This document shows positions 18,514 through 29,100 of a stretch of DNA of 64,000 nucleotides, piece after piece (position 1 is the first letter of the stretch; each line of letters opens with the position of its first letter). The stretch is from positions 372,001 through 436,000 of the forward strand of contig NCJL01000004.1 in assembly GCA_002278935.1 (NCBI GenBank), given 5' to 3'. The notes beneath the pieces are model-generated. The model was not told where the DNA came from. It did no database searches and worked only from the letters and a program-made list of their open reading frames with translations. A program made the translations under genes and the position numbers. The stretch is from Gallionellales bacterium 39-52-133. Lineage in GTDB: Bacteria; Pseudomonadota; Gammaproteobacteria; Burkholderiales; Gallionellaceae.

Positions 18514-18718
18514 TCCACAGATTTCACAGATGCACACAGATTAAAATCAAAATTAACAGCCTGGTAGTGATGATTTTGAGTCTCATGAAATTGACTGGCA
18601 AAAATGACATTCAGGCAGATCGGGTTAGCGGACTTTTCGCCTAACCCGACCTGTAAATATTATCATTACGCATTGTCAGTTTCATTTTTGATCTTCGATA
18701 ATCTGTGAAATCTGTGGG
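18514..18718. repeat. Paired-arm dispersed repeat, copy 3, with nested hairpin
   Basis: Left arm 18514-18546 starts TCCACAGATTTCACAGAT and right arm 18690-18718 ends ATCTGTGAAATCTGTGGG. The middle holds another inverted repeat (18616-18653) of the AGGTCGGGTTA type. The element fills the gap between the DUF4197 gene end and the HerA-like gene start. Confidence 0.85.
18616..18653. repeat. GTCGGGTTAG-type hairpin inside copy 3
   Basis: CAGATCGGGTTAG (18616-18628) pairs with CTAACCCGACCTG (18641-18653) with one mismatch around a 12-base loop. The same core is at 55086-55142. Confidence 0.75.
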
Positions 18719-18725
18719 AAAAATT

Positions 18726-19409
18726 TTAGTTGTTCAACAGCGAGCCAAATACTTTGGTTAGCAGTTTGCTGCCTTGTTCCAGAGGATTTGCGCGTATCGC
18801 CTTTTCTTCATCCGCGATCATCAGAAACAATCCCGCCAGTGTTTTTTGCGTAATATAGTTTTCCAGATTGACCTGGCTTTCATCTACCAGCCCCAGGCGT
18901 GCCGCATTGCCGGCCAGCTGGTTGTATTTTTGCGCCACACCGACCTTTGCGGTAGCCTGCCGCACGATGGGGAGGAATTTGGCGCTTAATTTCGACGATG
19001 TTTTGCCGCGAAAGTAGTCGGTGGCGGAAGTATCTCCGCCGCTGAGGATGCCTTTTGCATCCTGCATGCTCATTTCCTTGACGGCGTTGATCAGCAGTAT
19101 TTTTGCTTCCGGCACGGCCGCTTCTGCGGCGCGGTTCATTGTCAGCACCAACTCATCGGCATATTGTCCCATGCCGATACTGCGCAGGGTTTGATCCACT
19201 TTCTTCATTGAGTCCGGCAATGGAATTTTGACCCTGTCGTTGCCGAAAAATCCGTCGACTTTTCCCAGATTTCCGACCGCATTGACGGCACCCTTATTCA
19301 GTGCGGTTTTTAAACCGGCGACAACATCGCGGTTGGACAGATCGTTAATGCCGAGGGCATGGGCGCTCAGGCCGGTTGCAAGCAACAGTGAAAAAATAAC
19401 AATACGCAT
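18726..19409 (-). CDS. DUF4197 family periplasmic protein
   Basis: 227 residues from the ATG at 19409, which follows AGGAGAG; a longer frame upstream lacks any support. Signal peptide MRIVIFSLLLATGLSAHA. The mature part matches DUF4197: VVAGLKTALNKGAVNAVGNLG, VKIPLPDSMKKVDQTLRSIG, EAKILLINAVKEMSMQDAKG and a C-terminus ending GSKLLTKVFGSLLNN. The family is widespread in proteobacteria and of unknown function. No operon partner. Confidence 0.88.
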   Translation of the reverse strand: MRIVIFSLLLATGLSAHALGINDLSNRDVVAGLKTALNKGAVNAVGNLGKVDGFFGNDRVKIPLPDSMKKVDQTLRSIGMGQYADELVLTMNRAAEAAVPEAKILLINAVKEMSMQDAKGILSGGDTSATDYFRGKTSSKLSAKFLPIVRQATAKVGVAQKYNQLAGNAARLGLVDESQVNLENYITQKTLAGLFLMIADEEKAIRANPLEQGSKLLTKVFGSLLNN

Positions 19410-19681
19410 GAAGCTCTCCTGGTTTTGATTTGCAAAAATTGGCCGGCAAATTATAAATGCACGGAATGAATAATGTATCAGGGACGGATATTGTAACAGT
19501 GCTAAACCGCGGGCTAAACGATTGAACCAAAAGAAGCAAGCCTGTCCGGAAGCATGTTGTAAAAATGTGATGACTAGATAGTAATCAAGATTAATCAAGC
19601 TCTATTGAGTTATGATAATTCGGATTCGCAAGTGTTTGATGGATCACGGTCTGTTTGTGTAATTTATAGGGGGATATCAAT

Positions 19682-20275
19682 ATGAAACATATGGTTACGA
19701 AGTTGGCAATGGTTGCGGCGATGCTGTCGTTAAGCGTGGCATCTGCCCAGGCGGTAGAATTTAAAGGGGTGGTGGGGTTGGGCTATGATGCGGGTGGCGA
19801 TACGCTGGCTACCGTCACTTTTACCGATGGCTCAACATCCGAAGTCAAGGCCAATGCAGGGCTGCTATTTAACGGCGGTGTGGTCATGGTAACAGGTGAT
19901 TTTGAGACCCAGGCAACCGTGGGCTACAAATTTGACTCGTCGAAAAAGGCCACAAATGTCAATGTGACCTTTGATGTGCTACCCGTAGAATTGATGGAAT
20001 TTTACCGTACAGACAACCTCCGTATGGGTTTGGGATTAAGCTACCATAGTAGTCCGACATTGAAAATAGATTTTCCAGGAAACGCAGCACACGGAACCTA
20101 TAAATTCAAGGATGCTATCGGTTATGTTGCCCAGATAGGCTGGTCGCCTCGCACCGGTAGTTACAGCATTGATTTGCGTTACACCGCGATTAAATATTTG
20201 CCAAATTATGCAAATCCTGCCAAGGCTGAATACAATGGCAATTCCGTGGGTTTGGGCGCCAGCTTCTACTTCTAA
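19682..20275 (+). CDS. Small outer-membrane beta-barrel protein
   Basis: 197 residues with a clear signal peptide (cleavage after ASAQA) and alternating hydrophobic strands, ending GLGASFYF with the C-terminal Phe that marks BAM substrates. Size suggests an 8-stranded barrel. RBS GGGGGATATCAAT. The upstream 19550-19660 is AT-rich with TATGATAAT as a possible -10. I do not recognise the family; comparable YfaZ-like or OmpW-like barrels exist. Terminated at 20316-20354. Single gene. Confidence 0.8.
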   Translation: MKHMVTKLAMVAAMLSLSVASAQAVEFKGVVGLGYDAGGDTLATVTFTDGSTSEVKANAGLLFNGGVVMVTGDFETQATVGYKFDSSKKATNVNVTFDVLPVELMEFYRTDNLRMGLGLSYHSSPTLKIDFPGNAAHGTYKFKDAIGYVAQIGWSPRTGSYSIDLRYTAIKYLPNYANPAKAEYNGNSVGLGASFYF

Positions 20276-20290
20276 GCTGCATTTAATCGC

Positions 20291-20354
20291 TACCCTGTAT
20301 TGACAGGGTATAAATAAAAAACAGGTAGCTCCAGAAAGAGCTACCTGTTTTTTA
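20291..20354 (+). terminator. Hairpin pair and rho-independent terminator
   Basis: TACCCTGT-ATTG-ACAGGGTA (20291-20310) is followed by a strong terminator: ACAGGTAGCTC pairs with GAGCTACCTGT (20321-20351 region), with A-rich and T-rich flanks so it can work in both directions. It ends the barrel gene and probably also the leftward chemoreceptor transcript. Confidence 0.85.
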
Positions 20355-20390
20355 TTGTGGGTGGCGTGAATGCAATGTGTGAATCATTTT

Positions 20391-22022
20391 CTACAGCTTG
20401 AAACGGCTCACTACCTGTTGCAGGTCGGCGGAAAGCTTTTGCAGGTCGCGCGAGGCCTGTGTTGTTTCGTCGACCGAGCTGGTGTTTTCTTTGGCCATTT
20501 CGGCGATATGTTCCACGCGCTGTGTAATTTCATTGGTGGTTTCACTTTGCGAGCGGGTTGCATCTGAAATCTGCTCGATCATCTGAACCACACGCTTCAC
20601 GCTGCTGTTGATATTTTGCAGGGATTGGCCGGCCTGGTTGGCCAGCGCAACCCCGTCATTGACTTCGGCACTGCCTTTTTCCATGGTGGTGACGGCATTA
20701 ACGGTTTCTGACTGAATGGCAGAAATCATCTGTGAAATTTCGGCAGTCGCGGTTGCCGTGCGTTCAGCCAGTTTCCTGACTTCATCTGCTACCACCGCAA
20801 AGCCGCGCCCCTGTTCGCCTGCGCGGGCCGCTTCGATTGCGGCATTCAGTGCGAGCAGATTGGTCTGTTCTGCAATATCTTTAATTACATTTACTATTTG
20901 TCCGATCTGGTCGGAGCGATGACCCAGAGATGCCATCAGTTTCGCAGATTCGCTCACGGTGGTGGCAACCTGTTGTATGCCAATAACCGCCTTGTTCACA
21001 ACTTGCTGGCCTTCGCTTGCCATGGTGCTGGCTTCATTGGCAGATGAGACAACGTCTACGGTTTTGTGCGCAATTTCTTTTACTGCCATATTCAGATTTT
21101 CGATGGAAGAAGCCGCGATGGATGCCTGCTGTGTCTGATTGCCTGAAATGGCGGATACTCTTTCAGAGGTGCTGGTCTGCATCGCCGCCGCAGTGGCAAC
21201 CTGATCGGCAGACTGGCGCACCTGGCTGATGAGCGTGGAAAATTCCGAGGCCATCTGGTTAAACGCGCGTCCCACATCGCCCAGTTCATCGTTACTATCC
21301 CAATTCACGCGCGAAGTCAGTTCGCCATTGGCAAGTTTTTTGGCTGTTTGGGCCAGCTCCTTTACCCCGGAGTTGACTGAGCGGGTAATAATCAGTCCCA
21401 GCCCGATAGACAGGGTCAGTCCGACGATAATGATGATGATCGCTGCGACGCGAATGATTTTGGTGAGCTTTTCCACGCGTTCATATTCCGTTTTCGCGCC
21501 GTTGATTTGCAGCTGTATCAGGGAGTCTATGGCAAGTGAGGCTTTTGCGTAGCCAGGCACAATGACATCCTTGCTGAGCTTTTGCGCCTGCTCGAATTTT
21601 TCTGCCTGCAGCAGGTCAAGTATGGGGACAACGCCATTGCGGCCATAGTCCAGGCGCTGCGCCATAAATTCATCCATCAGTTTCTTTTCGTCTGCGGTCA
21701 GGATGCGCTTGTTGTACTCGGTTAAAGTGGTCTCGATATTAAACATGCCGCTGCGCACTTTGTCGACATGCGCCAGTATTTCAAAGCTGTCTCTTTCCAG
21801 CCCTGCTTCCTGTAATTCTGCGCGGATGCGGTTTTGATTGTCGCGCACTTCATTCAGCTGGATGATGTGAATCAGTTTGTCGTTATAAACGCTGGACAGG
21901 GCAGAGTTGGAAATATTGATGCCGACCAGGCCGGTAATGCCGGTTACGACCAGTAACAGGGAGGCGAAAATAACAAGTATGTTCAGCTTGGTGCGAATTT
22001 TAAGGTTCTTGATCGGACTCAT
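20391..22022 (-). CDS. Methyl-accepting chemotaxis protein
   Basis: 543-residue chemoreceptor. Membrane helix (about 12-34), periplasmic four-helix-bundle ligand domain (about 35-190), second helix (about 191-213), HAMP ([20 protein letters not shown] region), then the signalling domain with hairpin tip [20 protein letters not shown] that contacts CheA/CheW. No C-terminal CheR-tethering pentapeptide. No che genes are in the window. Ligand unknown. Confidence 0.95.
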   Translation of the reverse strand: MSPIKNLKIRTKLNILVIFASLLLVVTGITGLVGINISNSALSSVYNDKLIHIIQLNEVRDNQNRIRAELQEAGLERDSFEILAHVDKVRSGMFNIETTLTEYNKRILTADEKKLMDEFMAQRLDYGRNGVVPILDLLQAEKFEQAQKLSKDVIVPGYAKASLAIDSLIQLQINGAKTEYERVEKLTKIIRVAAIIIIIVGLTLSIGLGLIITRSVNSGVKELAQTAKKLANGELTSRVNWDSNDELGDVGRAFNQMASEFSTLISQVRQSADQVATAAAMQTSTSERVSAISGNQTQQASIAASSIENLNMAVKEIAHKTVDVVSSANEASTMASEGQQVVNKAVIGIQQVATTVSESAKLMASLGHRSDQIGQIVNVIKDIAEQTNLLALNAAIEAARAGEQGRGFAVVADEVRKLAERTATATAEISQMISAIQSETVNAVTTMEKGSAEVNDGVALANQAGQSLQNINSSVKRVVQMIEQISDATRSQSETTNEITQRVEHIAEMAKENTSSVDETTQASRDLQKLSADLQQVVSRFKL

Positions 22023-22155
22023 TGCTGCTCCCTGGTATATTTTTTGTTGGATACGTTTTTATCGGCGATAAAGCAGGAATCTTTAACTTGTGCTGCAAGT
22101 ATCATGAAGTGGTGTTGTATTTATTGATGTTTCCATAATACGTGACATACAAATC

Positions 22156-22193
22156 CGTCATTCCCGCCTTTGAGGAAATGACGTGGCGGGATG
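22156..22193. repeat. Hairpin with two alternative pairings
   Basis: CGTCATT (22156-22162) can pair with AATGACG (22177-22183), and CATTCCCGCC (22159-22168) with GGCGGGATG (22185-22193, one bulge); the two cannot form together. It lies between the HD-GYP gene end and the chemoreceptor start and resembles ATTCCCGC-type dispersed repeats, but I see only one copy here. Confidence 0.5.
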
Positions 22194-22234
22194 CAACAGG
22201 CAGCATGATTGCAAGTATCTTCGGCAGACCAGAC

Positions 22235-23305
22235 TCAGGCAGTATTTTCAGGTTCACTGTAATGCCGGCTGATTTCAATGATGCCCGGCAATTCGTGCAT
22301 GAAGAGATCGACCAGTTGCGGGTCAAAGTGCTTGCCGCGATTTTCCCCGATCAGGTTCACGGCAGCCTCTATCGTCCAGGCATTTTTGTAGGGGCGCGCC
22401 GAGGTCAGTGCATCGAACACATCGGCCAGTGCGGCAATGCGCCCGGCCTGCGGAATAGCGTCGCCGGCCAGGCCGTTGGGATAGCCGCTGCCGTCCCATT
22501 TTTCGTGGTGGGACAGCGCAATTTCACGCGCCATGCGCATCAGGTCTGAATCGTCCCCTTCCAGCAGTTTGCCGCCGATAGCAGCATGGGTTTTCATGAT
22601 TTCCCATTCATGGGGTTCAAACTTGCCCGGTTTGAGCAGGATGGCATCGGGAATGCCGATCTTGCCTATATCGTGCATCGGGCTGGCGTTGAGCAGCAGC
22701 TCGCAATCTGCCTCGTTCCAGCCGGCCGCACGCGCGAGCAGAACCGAGATATGGCTCATGCGCAGAATGTGATAGCCGGTTTCCTCATCGCGATATTCGG
22801 CCGCCATGCCGAGGCGCTGCACCACTTGCAGCCGCGTGTTGCGCAGTTCCTCGGTGCGCGCCCGCACCATTTTTTCCAGCACATTTTTCTGCTCGTGCAT
22901 CAGGCGGTGCGCCAGTTGCGCGTCCAGCAGGTTGCGCACGCGCATCAGCAATTCATTGCGGTCAAACGGTTTGGTGATGAAATCGCGCGCGCCACCGGCC
23001 AGCGCGCGCAGCAGATAGTCTTTGCCCTGCTGTGCGGTGAGGATAACGATGGGCGGCAGCAGGGAGTCGTTTAAGGTCTTGAGTTGTGCCATCACCTGAT
23101 AGCCGTCCAGATGCTGCATATTGATATCCAGCAGGATAAGGTCGGGGCGTTCCGCAAGGTATTGCGGAACCACCTCGCGCGGATCCTCAACCAGCACCAG
23201 ATTTTCATAGCCCTGACCCCGCAACATTTTGTCCAGCAGCTTGAGGTTGGCAGCCTCGTCGTCGACGATAAGAATGCGCTCGATTTTGCGGGTTTCCATG
23301 CTCAT
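22235..23305 (-). CDS. Response regulator with HD-GYP c-di-GMP phosphodiesterase domain (RpfG type)
   Basis: 356 residues. Receiver (about 8-130) with VDDEAAN and phospho-acceptor Asp60 (LILLD), then an HD-GYP domain: catalytic His211-Asp212 (HDIGKIG), LSHHEKWDGSGYPNGL with the GYP at 274-276, and AALADVFDALTSARPYK. The set of metal ligands needed for c-di-GMP hydrolysis appears complete. Start at 23305 with AGGAAA seven bases upstream. It lies downstream of the hybrid kinase at 23451 on the same strand, 145 bases apart, and is a plausible output partner of the local kinases. Confidence 0.93.
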   Translation of the reverse strand: MSMETRKIERILIVDDEAANLKLLDKMLRGQGYENLVLVEDPREVVPQYLAERPDLILLDINMQHLDGYQVMAQLKTLNDSLLPPIVILTAQQGKDYLLRALAGGARDFITKPFDRNELLMRVRNLLDAQLAHRLMHEQKNVLEKMVRARTEELRNTRLQVVQRLGMAAEYRDEETGYHILRMSHISVLLARAAGWNEADCELLLNASPMHDIGKIGIPDAILLKPGKFEPHEWEIMKTHAAIGGKLLEGDDSDLMRMAREIALSHHEKWDGSGYPNGLAGDAIPQAGRIAALADVFDALTSARPYKNAWTIEAAVNLIGENRGKHFDPQLVDLFMHELPGIIEISRHYSEPENTA

Positions 23306-23450
23306 ATATCGTTTCCTGTTTGGTTAGGCAGGCGGCGGTAAAGTATATTGAAAAATCTGGCGATATCCAGCAGTTTGCCGATATTCATTAAACTTCGCGG
23401 CGATGTGCCGCTCGTTATTGTTGCACATGCAGTTGTTTTGATTGTAATTT

Positions 23451-25823
23451 TTAGCTTTCGTCTTCGGCGCCCAGCAGGCTATCCAGCAGTGCGTGAAATT
23501 TATAAACATCCAGTGGCTTGGTCAAATAGGCGGTAAAGCCTGCCGCCATGCCGCGTTCAATGTCGCTGTTCATTGCATTAGCGGTGATCGCAAACACCGG
23601 AATATCCTTAAGCGAAGGGCTGGCCTTTAGTATTTCCAGCACCTGATAGCCATCTATACCCAGCATATTGATGTCGAGCAAAATCAGGTCTGGCCGGTAT
23701 GCCTGCGCCAACTCGATGCCCCACTCGCCGGTATGGGCGCTGATAAGTTTGCTGTGCTTGCGTTTGCCGATGATCTGCTCCATCAGGCGCAGATTGGCCG
23801 GATTGTCCTCGATATACAGTATGGTGTCCTGCACCGTATCATGGCTGGGTGAGGGCAACGCCGTATCGTTTTCGGCAACATCGCCTGTTTCATCCTGTAC
23901 CGTTGCGGCCTGTGACAGCGGCAAATCAATCCAGAAGGTGCTGCCCACACCCGCTTCGCTCACCACATCCACCGAACCACCCATCTTTTCTACGATGCGT
24001 CGCGTAATGGTCAGGCCTATGCCGGTACCCTCGATCGTGCTGTTACTGGCATTGAGCCGGCTGAAGGGTTGAAACAGCTCATGCATGCGTTCGGCGGCAA
24101 TGCCATGCCCGGTATCCGTGACCAGAATGCGCAAGCGCTCCGCCCCCTGCTGTTGCACCTCAAGTTGAACGCTGCCTCCTTCCCTGTTGTACTTCACCGC
24201 GTTGGAGAGCAGGTTAAGCAGGATCTGTTTGAGGCGTATGCGGTCGGCACGCACCACGGCACCTTTAAGGCCGTGGTGGCTGATGCTGATACCGCGCTTG
24301 GTGGCGAGGGTTTCCACCAGACTCAGGCAGTCATCGACAATCGTGCAAACCTCAACAGCTTCAAGCGTCAGCTCGAGATGGCCTGATTCAACTCTGGCGA
24401 GATCAAGCACTTCATTGATGAGTTCCAGCAGGTGATAGCCAGCCTTGAGTATTTCATGCACATTGTCCCGGTGTGTGGCGGGCAGGGTTTCGTCAAAGCC
24501 CATCAGCTGGCCGTAGCCGAGAATGGCATTCATAGGCGTGCGCAACTCGTGGCTCATGCTGGACAGAAATTCGGATTTGGCCTGGTTGGCATGCTCGGCC
24601 TCGTCGCGGGCGGCTTTCATCTCTGAGGTGCGCTGTTGCACCTGCAGTTCGAGCTCCTGCGTGTGGTTAATCAGGGTTTCCTCGACCAGCTTGCGCTCGC
24701 TGATATCGCGCACTACCGCAACGAAATGCGGCGGCTGGCCCGGCCTGGCGATATGCTGCAGCAACACTTCCACCGGCACTCTGTGCCCGTCTTTGTGCCG
24801 GTGCACCGTCTCAAATGTCAACTTTGTCTGCGTGCCTGCCAGCAGCGGCTGGATCAGCGCGAGGAATTTTTCCCTGGGAATGTCAGGCTTGATGTCATAC
24901 GGGTGCATTTGCATCAGCTCGGCATGGCTGTAACCCACCTGACTGATCGCGCCCTGATTGACATAATGAAACTGCAGCTGCCCGGTATCAAACATGAAGA
25001 CGCAATCGACGGTCTGGTCCAGCGTGGATTTTAACTGCTCCAGTTCGGCCAGTTGCAGTGCGCGGTCCTGCACGATTTTATGCAAATTATTTTCTATTTG
25101 TTTGCGCTCGTTTATCTCTTCGCGCAGCTGGGTAACCAGGTCCAGCGCCATGCTGTCAAATGCGCGCGATAATTCCCCAAACTCGTCACGGGTGCCGGTA
25201 TTGCTTCTTATGCTCAGATCGCCCTGCGATACCGCCTGCACGGCTTTGCGCATCAGGCCGAGGGGGCGCAAGACACGCGTGGCCAGCAACGCAAAGATAA
25301 AGCCCAGCACGAGCAGGCTGACGAGCGGTGTGGCCAGCCCCGACACCCGAACGATAGCTTCGGCAGCCTCGCGTTCTTTTGCGGTTTCAATGCTGGCCCA
25401 GTGTATTTGGTCGGCAAGAGCCTGGGTGTTGGTCAGCAGTTGCCCGAGCAGGATTTGGCTGCGTTGCTGTTTCAGGCGGGTGTTCTCGTTGGCGTTGCTC
25501 AATATCAGCTGGGCGAACAGCTCCCTGATGGCGTGCGCCTGCTCTATGGTCTCGCCTGCATTTGCTTTCCGGGCACCAAGTGCCTGCAACAAGCTTTCGA
25601 TGCGTTTCTGCCATTGGTATTTCGCGCGCGGCTCTGCATGCAGCGCATATTCGTGGGTGAGCACGAGCAGGGCGGAGACTTCGTAGGCGGCAGCTTGTGC
25701 CTGCTGCTGCGCACGCGATAGTTCTGCCAGGCGCAGGCTGCTGCTCAGGCTGATCGCCGCCAGTGCCATCAGCGTCAGGCTGGCGGCAACAAGGGTGAGT
25801 ATGATGCGGGTTCTGATACGCAT
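23451..25823 (-). CDS. Hybrid sensor histidine kinase (HAMP-PAS-HisKA-HATPase-REC)
   Basis: 790 residues. Two membrane helices (about 7-28 and 163-184) enclose a helical periplasmic region of about 130 residues; then HAMP (about 185-235), PAS (about 262-378), HisKA with [11 protein letters not shown] (His425), HATPase ([11 protein letters not shown]) and a receiver with LILLDIN. In the receiver the usual Pro after the phospho-Asp loop is Leu (INMLG). From the H-box onward it is a close paralogue of the 26115-29687 kinase. The ATG directly follows the stop of the small secreted protein gene (TAA|ATG). Confidence 0.93.
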   Translation of the reverse strand: MRIRTRIILTLVAASLTLMALAAISLSSSLRLAELSRAQQQAQAAAYEVSALLVLTHEYALHAEPRAKYQWQKRIESLLQALGARKANAGETIEQAHAIRELFAQLILSNANENTRLKQQRSQILLGQLLTNTQALADQIHWASIETAKEREAAEAIVRVSGLATPLVSLLVLGFIFALLATRVLRPLGLMRKAVQAVSQGDLSIRSNTGTRDEFGELSRAFDSMALDLVTQLREEINERKQIENNLHKIVQDRALQLAELEQLKSTLDQTVDCVFMFDTGQLQFHYVNQGAISQVGYSHAELMQMHPYDIKPDIPREKFLALIQPLLAGTQTKLTFETVHRHKDGHRVPVEVLLQHIARPGQPPHFVAVVRDISERKLVEETLINHTQELELQVQQRTSEMKAARDEAEHANQAKSEFLSSMSHELRTPMNAILGYGQLMGFDETLPATHRDNVHEILKAGYHLLELINEVLDLARVESGHLELTLEAVEVCTIVDDCLSLVETLATKRGISISHHGLKGAVVRADRIRLKQILLNLLSNAVKYNREGGSVQLEVQQQGAERLRILVTDTGHGIAAERMHELFQPFSRLNASNSTIEGTGIGLTITRRIVEKMGGSVDVVSEAGVGSTFWIDLPLSQAATVQDETGDVAENDTALPSPSHDTVQDTILYIEDNPANLRLMEQIIGKRKHSKLISAHTGEWGIELAQAYRPDLILLDINMLGIDGYQVLEILKASPSLKDIPVFAITANAMNSDIERGMAAGFTAYLTKPLDVYKFHALLDSLLGAEDES

Positions 25824-26027
25824 TTAGTTTGTGATGCTGACTGCGCCGGGGAGGGCTTTGCGCAAGGGGTCGGCATAATTCAATTCAAGATAGCTGGGTG
25901 AGCGGTCAGCCTTTACATGGCCTTGGTTGCGCGCCCAGCGCGCAACCGCAATGCTGAGCGGCTCGGCAGCGGGCGCGGGTAAGCTGAGCAGGGCGCAAAA
26001 AATAGTCAGGAAAATTCTGATGCTCAA
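25824..26027 (-). CDS. Tiny secreted protein between the two hybrid kinases
   Basis: From TTG 26027 it gives 67 residues: signal peptide LSIRIFLTIFCALLSLPAPAA, then about 45 residues with PSYLELNYADPLRKALPG. A G-rich run (G8 on this strand, 26034-26041) lies 6 bases before TTG and could act as ribosome-binding site. An ATG at 26078 in the same frame would add 17 residues but lacks a site. The stop is directly followed by the kinase start, so they are probably co-translated. I do not recognise the mature part; it may be a ligand-binding remnant or a modulator of the kinase's periplasmic domain. Confidence 0.5.
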   Translation of the reverse strand: MSIRIFLTIFCALLSLPAPAAEPLSIAVARWARNQGHVKADRSPSYLELNYADPLRKALPGAVSITN

Positions 26028-26033
26028 GCTGGT

Positions 26034-26041
26034 CCCCCCCC
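26034..26041. repeat. Eight-base C homopolymer upstream of the tiny secreted protein
   Basis: CCCCCCCC on the plus strand (G8 on the coding strand) lies where the Shine-Dalgarno of the gene starting at 26027 would be. Length change by slippage would alter spacing and, for the ATG at 26078, frame. Confidence 0.8.
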
Positions 26042-26084
26042 GATGGCGAATATGCAGACAGGCATCTGCTTGCGCCATTATATT

Positions 26085-26116
26085 TATAAGTACTTGATTA
26101 TATTGAATATTTTATT
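26085..26116 (-). repeat. AT-rich 32-base dispersed repeat, copy A
   Basis: The minus strand reads with core TTCAATATAATCAAGTACTT and is identical over 32 bases to 58819-58850. It overlaps the stop codon of the 26115-29687 kinase gene and precedes the small secreted protein gene. Confidence 0.85.
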
Positions 26117-29100
26117 ATAAAGTATTTTTGTGATGGCGACCCGGCAAGCGCATATCAAGTATGGCATACAACTGTGCAATATCCAGCGGCTTGGTCAGGT
26201 AATCGCTGAAGCCTGCCGCGATACCGCGCTCGATATCGCGCGTCATCGCATTGGCGGTAACGGCAACAACCGGAATCTGCTTCAGGCTGCTTTCGGCTTT
26301 AAACACTTCCAGCACCTGATAGCCGTCCATGCCGGGCATGTTGATGTCGAGCAGGATCAGTTCGGGTTTGCGTGCAAGCGCCAGCTCTATGCCCAGCTCC
26401 GGCGTATGCGCGGTGAGCAGATGAATGTGTTTGCGGCGGCCCAGCACTTGCGCCATCAGCCTGAGATTCGAAGGATTGTCTTCAATATAAAGCACGATGT
26501 GCTGTGCCTCGTCTTTTTCCTGGCCGGGCATCGCGCTTGAGGCCGGGCTGTGCGACTGATTCACCGGGATTGATTTTTCGAGAGGCAATTCGATCCAGAA
26601 AGTGCTGCCCACGCCTGTTTCGCTTTCGACATCGACGATGCCGCCCATCATCTCGACGATGCGGCGCGTGATGGTAAGGCCGATGCCGGTACCCTCGATA
26701 CCGCTGTTTTCCGCATCAAGCCGGTTAAAGGGCTGAAAAATCTGCTGCAGTTTCGCGGCGTGTATGCCCGGGCCGCTATCCTTCACCCGTATGCGCAACC
26801 TGTCGGTGCCATGCACCTGAACATCGAGATGCACGCTGCCGCCATCGCGGTTGTATTTCACCGCGTTGGAAAGCAGGTTAAGCAGCACCTGTTTCAGCCG
26901 TGTGCTGTCGGCGCGTACTGACGCACCTTTCAGGCCGTTGTGGCTGATGCGGATATTGCGCTTGTCGGCGAGGATGCGTATCAGGCCCAGGCACTCCTCG
27001 ACGATGGGGCACAGTTCGACCGGTTCGATAGACAGGTTGATGTGACCTGATTCCACCTTGGCCAGATCCAGCACCTCGTTAATCAAGTCCAGCAAATGCT
27101 CCCCCGCCTTCATGATTTCACCGACGCTGTCAGCATGTTCGGCCGACAGTGTGTCGTCATATTTCAGCAGCTGGCCAAAACCGAGAATGGCGTTCATCGG
27201 CGTGCGCAATTCATGGCTCATGCTGGACAGAAATTCGGACTTGGCCTGGTTGGCACGGTCTGCCTCGTCGCGCGCGGCAATCAGCGCAAGCTCTGCCACA
27301 ACCTGCTCGGTGATGTCCTGCACGGTGCCGCTCATGCGTGCCATCTTGCCTGCCGCATCAGCTTCGACACGAGCCAGTTCATGCACGTGGCGAATGCTGC
27401 CGTCGGGCCGCACGATGCGGTGGATGACATTGTAAGTGCCGGTCTGTTCAGCACGCCTTTCGCTGTCTGCGACAAGCTGACAGTCGTCGGGGTGTATCGC
27501 TGCATGGAAAGCCTTGACGCTGGGTTCAAAGCTGCCGGGGTCATGGCCGAAAATGCGGTAGATCTCGTCCGACCAGTGTAATGCGCCGCTGGCTATTTCG
27601 GCTGTCCAGCTGCCGAGGTTTGCCAGGGTCTGCGCTTCGCGCAGTTGCCTTTCGCGTTCGGCCAGCGCCTGTTCGGCACGCTTGCGGTCGTCGATATCCT
27701 GCACCACACCCAGCATCTGCAACGGCTTGCCATCCGCATCGCGCAGTACCGCGCCGCGCTCCAGCAGCCAGCGCACGGTGCCGTCCGGCCACACCACGCG
27801 GTGTTCGATGTCGTAGGGTACATCGCGTTCGATGCAGGCATTGACCGCATCGGTCACCTTCTGGCGGTCATCCGGGTGGATAGCGGCGAGGAAGTTGTCG
27901 TAGGACGTATCCAGCTCGCCCACGGGGTAACCGAAGAGCGGGGCAATGCGTTCGGTCCAGAACAGATCGCCGCTCCGGATATGCCACTCCCAGGTGCCGA
28001 TATTGGCAAAAAACTGGCCGCGGCGCAGCCGCTCCTTGCTGGCTTCCGCATCCCGTTCAACGCGGGTGCGCTCGGTCACGTCGTTGCAAACGCCGATGTA
28101 ATGCGTGATGTCCCCGCCGTTATTGCGCACGGGCGACAGCGTCAGATCGTTCCAGTACAGCTCGCCGGTTTTGCGGTAATTTCGCAGCAGCACCGTGCAG
28201 GCGCGCTGCTCGCGGAAGGCTTCGCGGATTATTTCCAGTCCCGGCTGCGCACGATCATCACCCTGCAGAAAGCGGCAGTTTTTTCCCAGTACCTCGGCGG
28301 CGGCATAGCCGGAGATGCGCTCAAAGGCCGGGTTCACGTAAATCAGCGGCATATCAGTGATGCGGGCGTCGGCGATGAGGATGCCGTCGATGCTTGATTC
28401 CATGGCGCTGGACTGCAGGCGCAGGCGCAGTTCATTTGCCTTCAGCGCGGAGATGTCGGTACGGATCGAGACATACTGGTAGGGTTTGCCATCGCTAGTG
28501 TTATCGAGAAACGGCGTGATGGTGGACTCCACCCAGTACAGGCTGCCATCCTTGCGCCGGTTGCAGATCTCGCCCTGCCAGACTTTGCCGCCGGCAATGG
28601 TGCGCCACAATTCCGTGTAAAAAAGCGGCGCATGTTCGCTGGATTTGAGAAGGCGGTGGTTATTCCCCAGCAGTTCTTCGCGCGAGTAGCCGCTGATTTC
28701 GCAGAACCTGTCGTTGACGTAGGTGATGTTGCCGGCGCGGTCGGCGATGCTGACGATGGCATGCTGGTTAAGTGCCAGATGTTCGCGTTCGCGCTCATAC
28801 AGCGTGGTTTTCAGGCGCTGCTGAATGGCCGAATTTTGCCTGGCCCGCCTGGCCCTTGCGGCAACGGCCTCGACCAGATGCTGCGGCTGCACCGGTTTGA
28901 CCAGAAAATCGTCGCCTCCCAGATTAAGCGCCAGCAGTTGCCGGCTCATGTCGGTTTCGGCGGAGAGAAACAGGATGGGCAGATGCTGTTGTTCGTCGCG
29001 TTCGCGCAGAATTGCCGCCATCTCCGGGCCGCTGGCTTCGGGCATATAAACATCAAGCACTGCAACATCCGGCGTGAAATCTCTCAATATTTCCAGCACC

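Noticed and set aside
17778-18644. 288-codon open frame on the plus strand
   Set aside because: It is antisense to the HerA-like ATPase gene, which has clear Walker motifs; the plus frame has no known motif and a Gln/His-rich composition typical of antisense frames.
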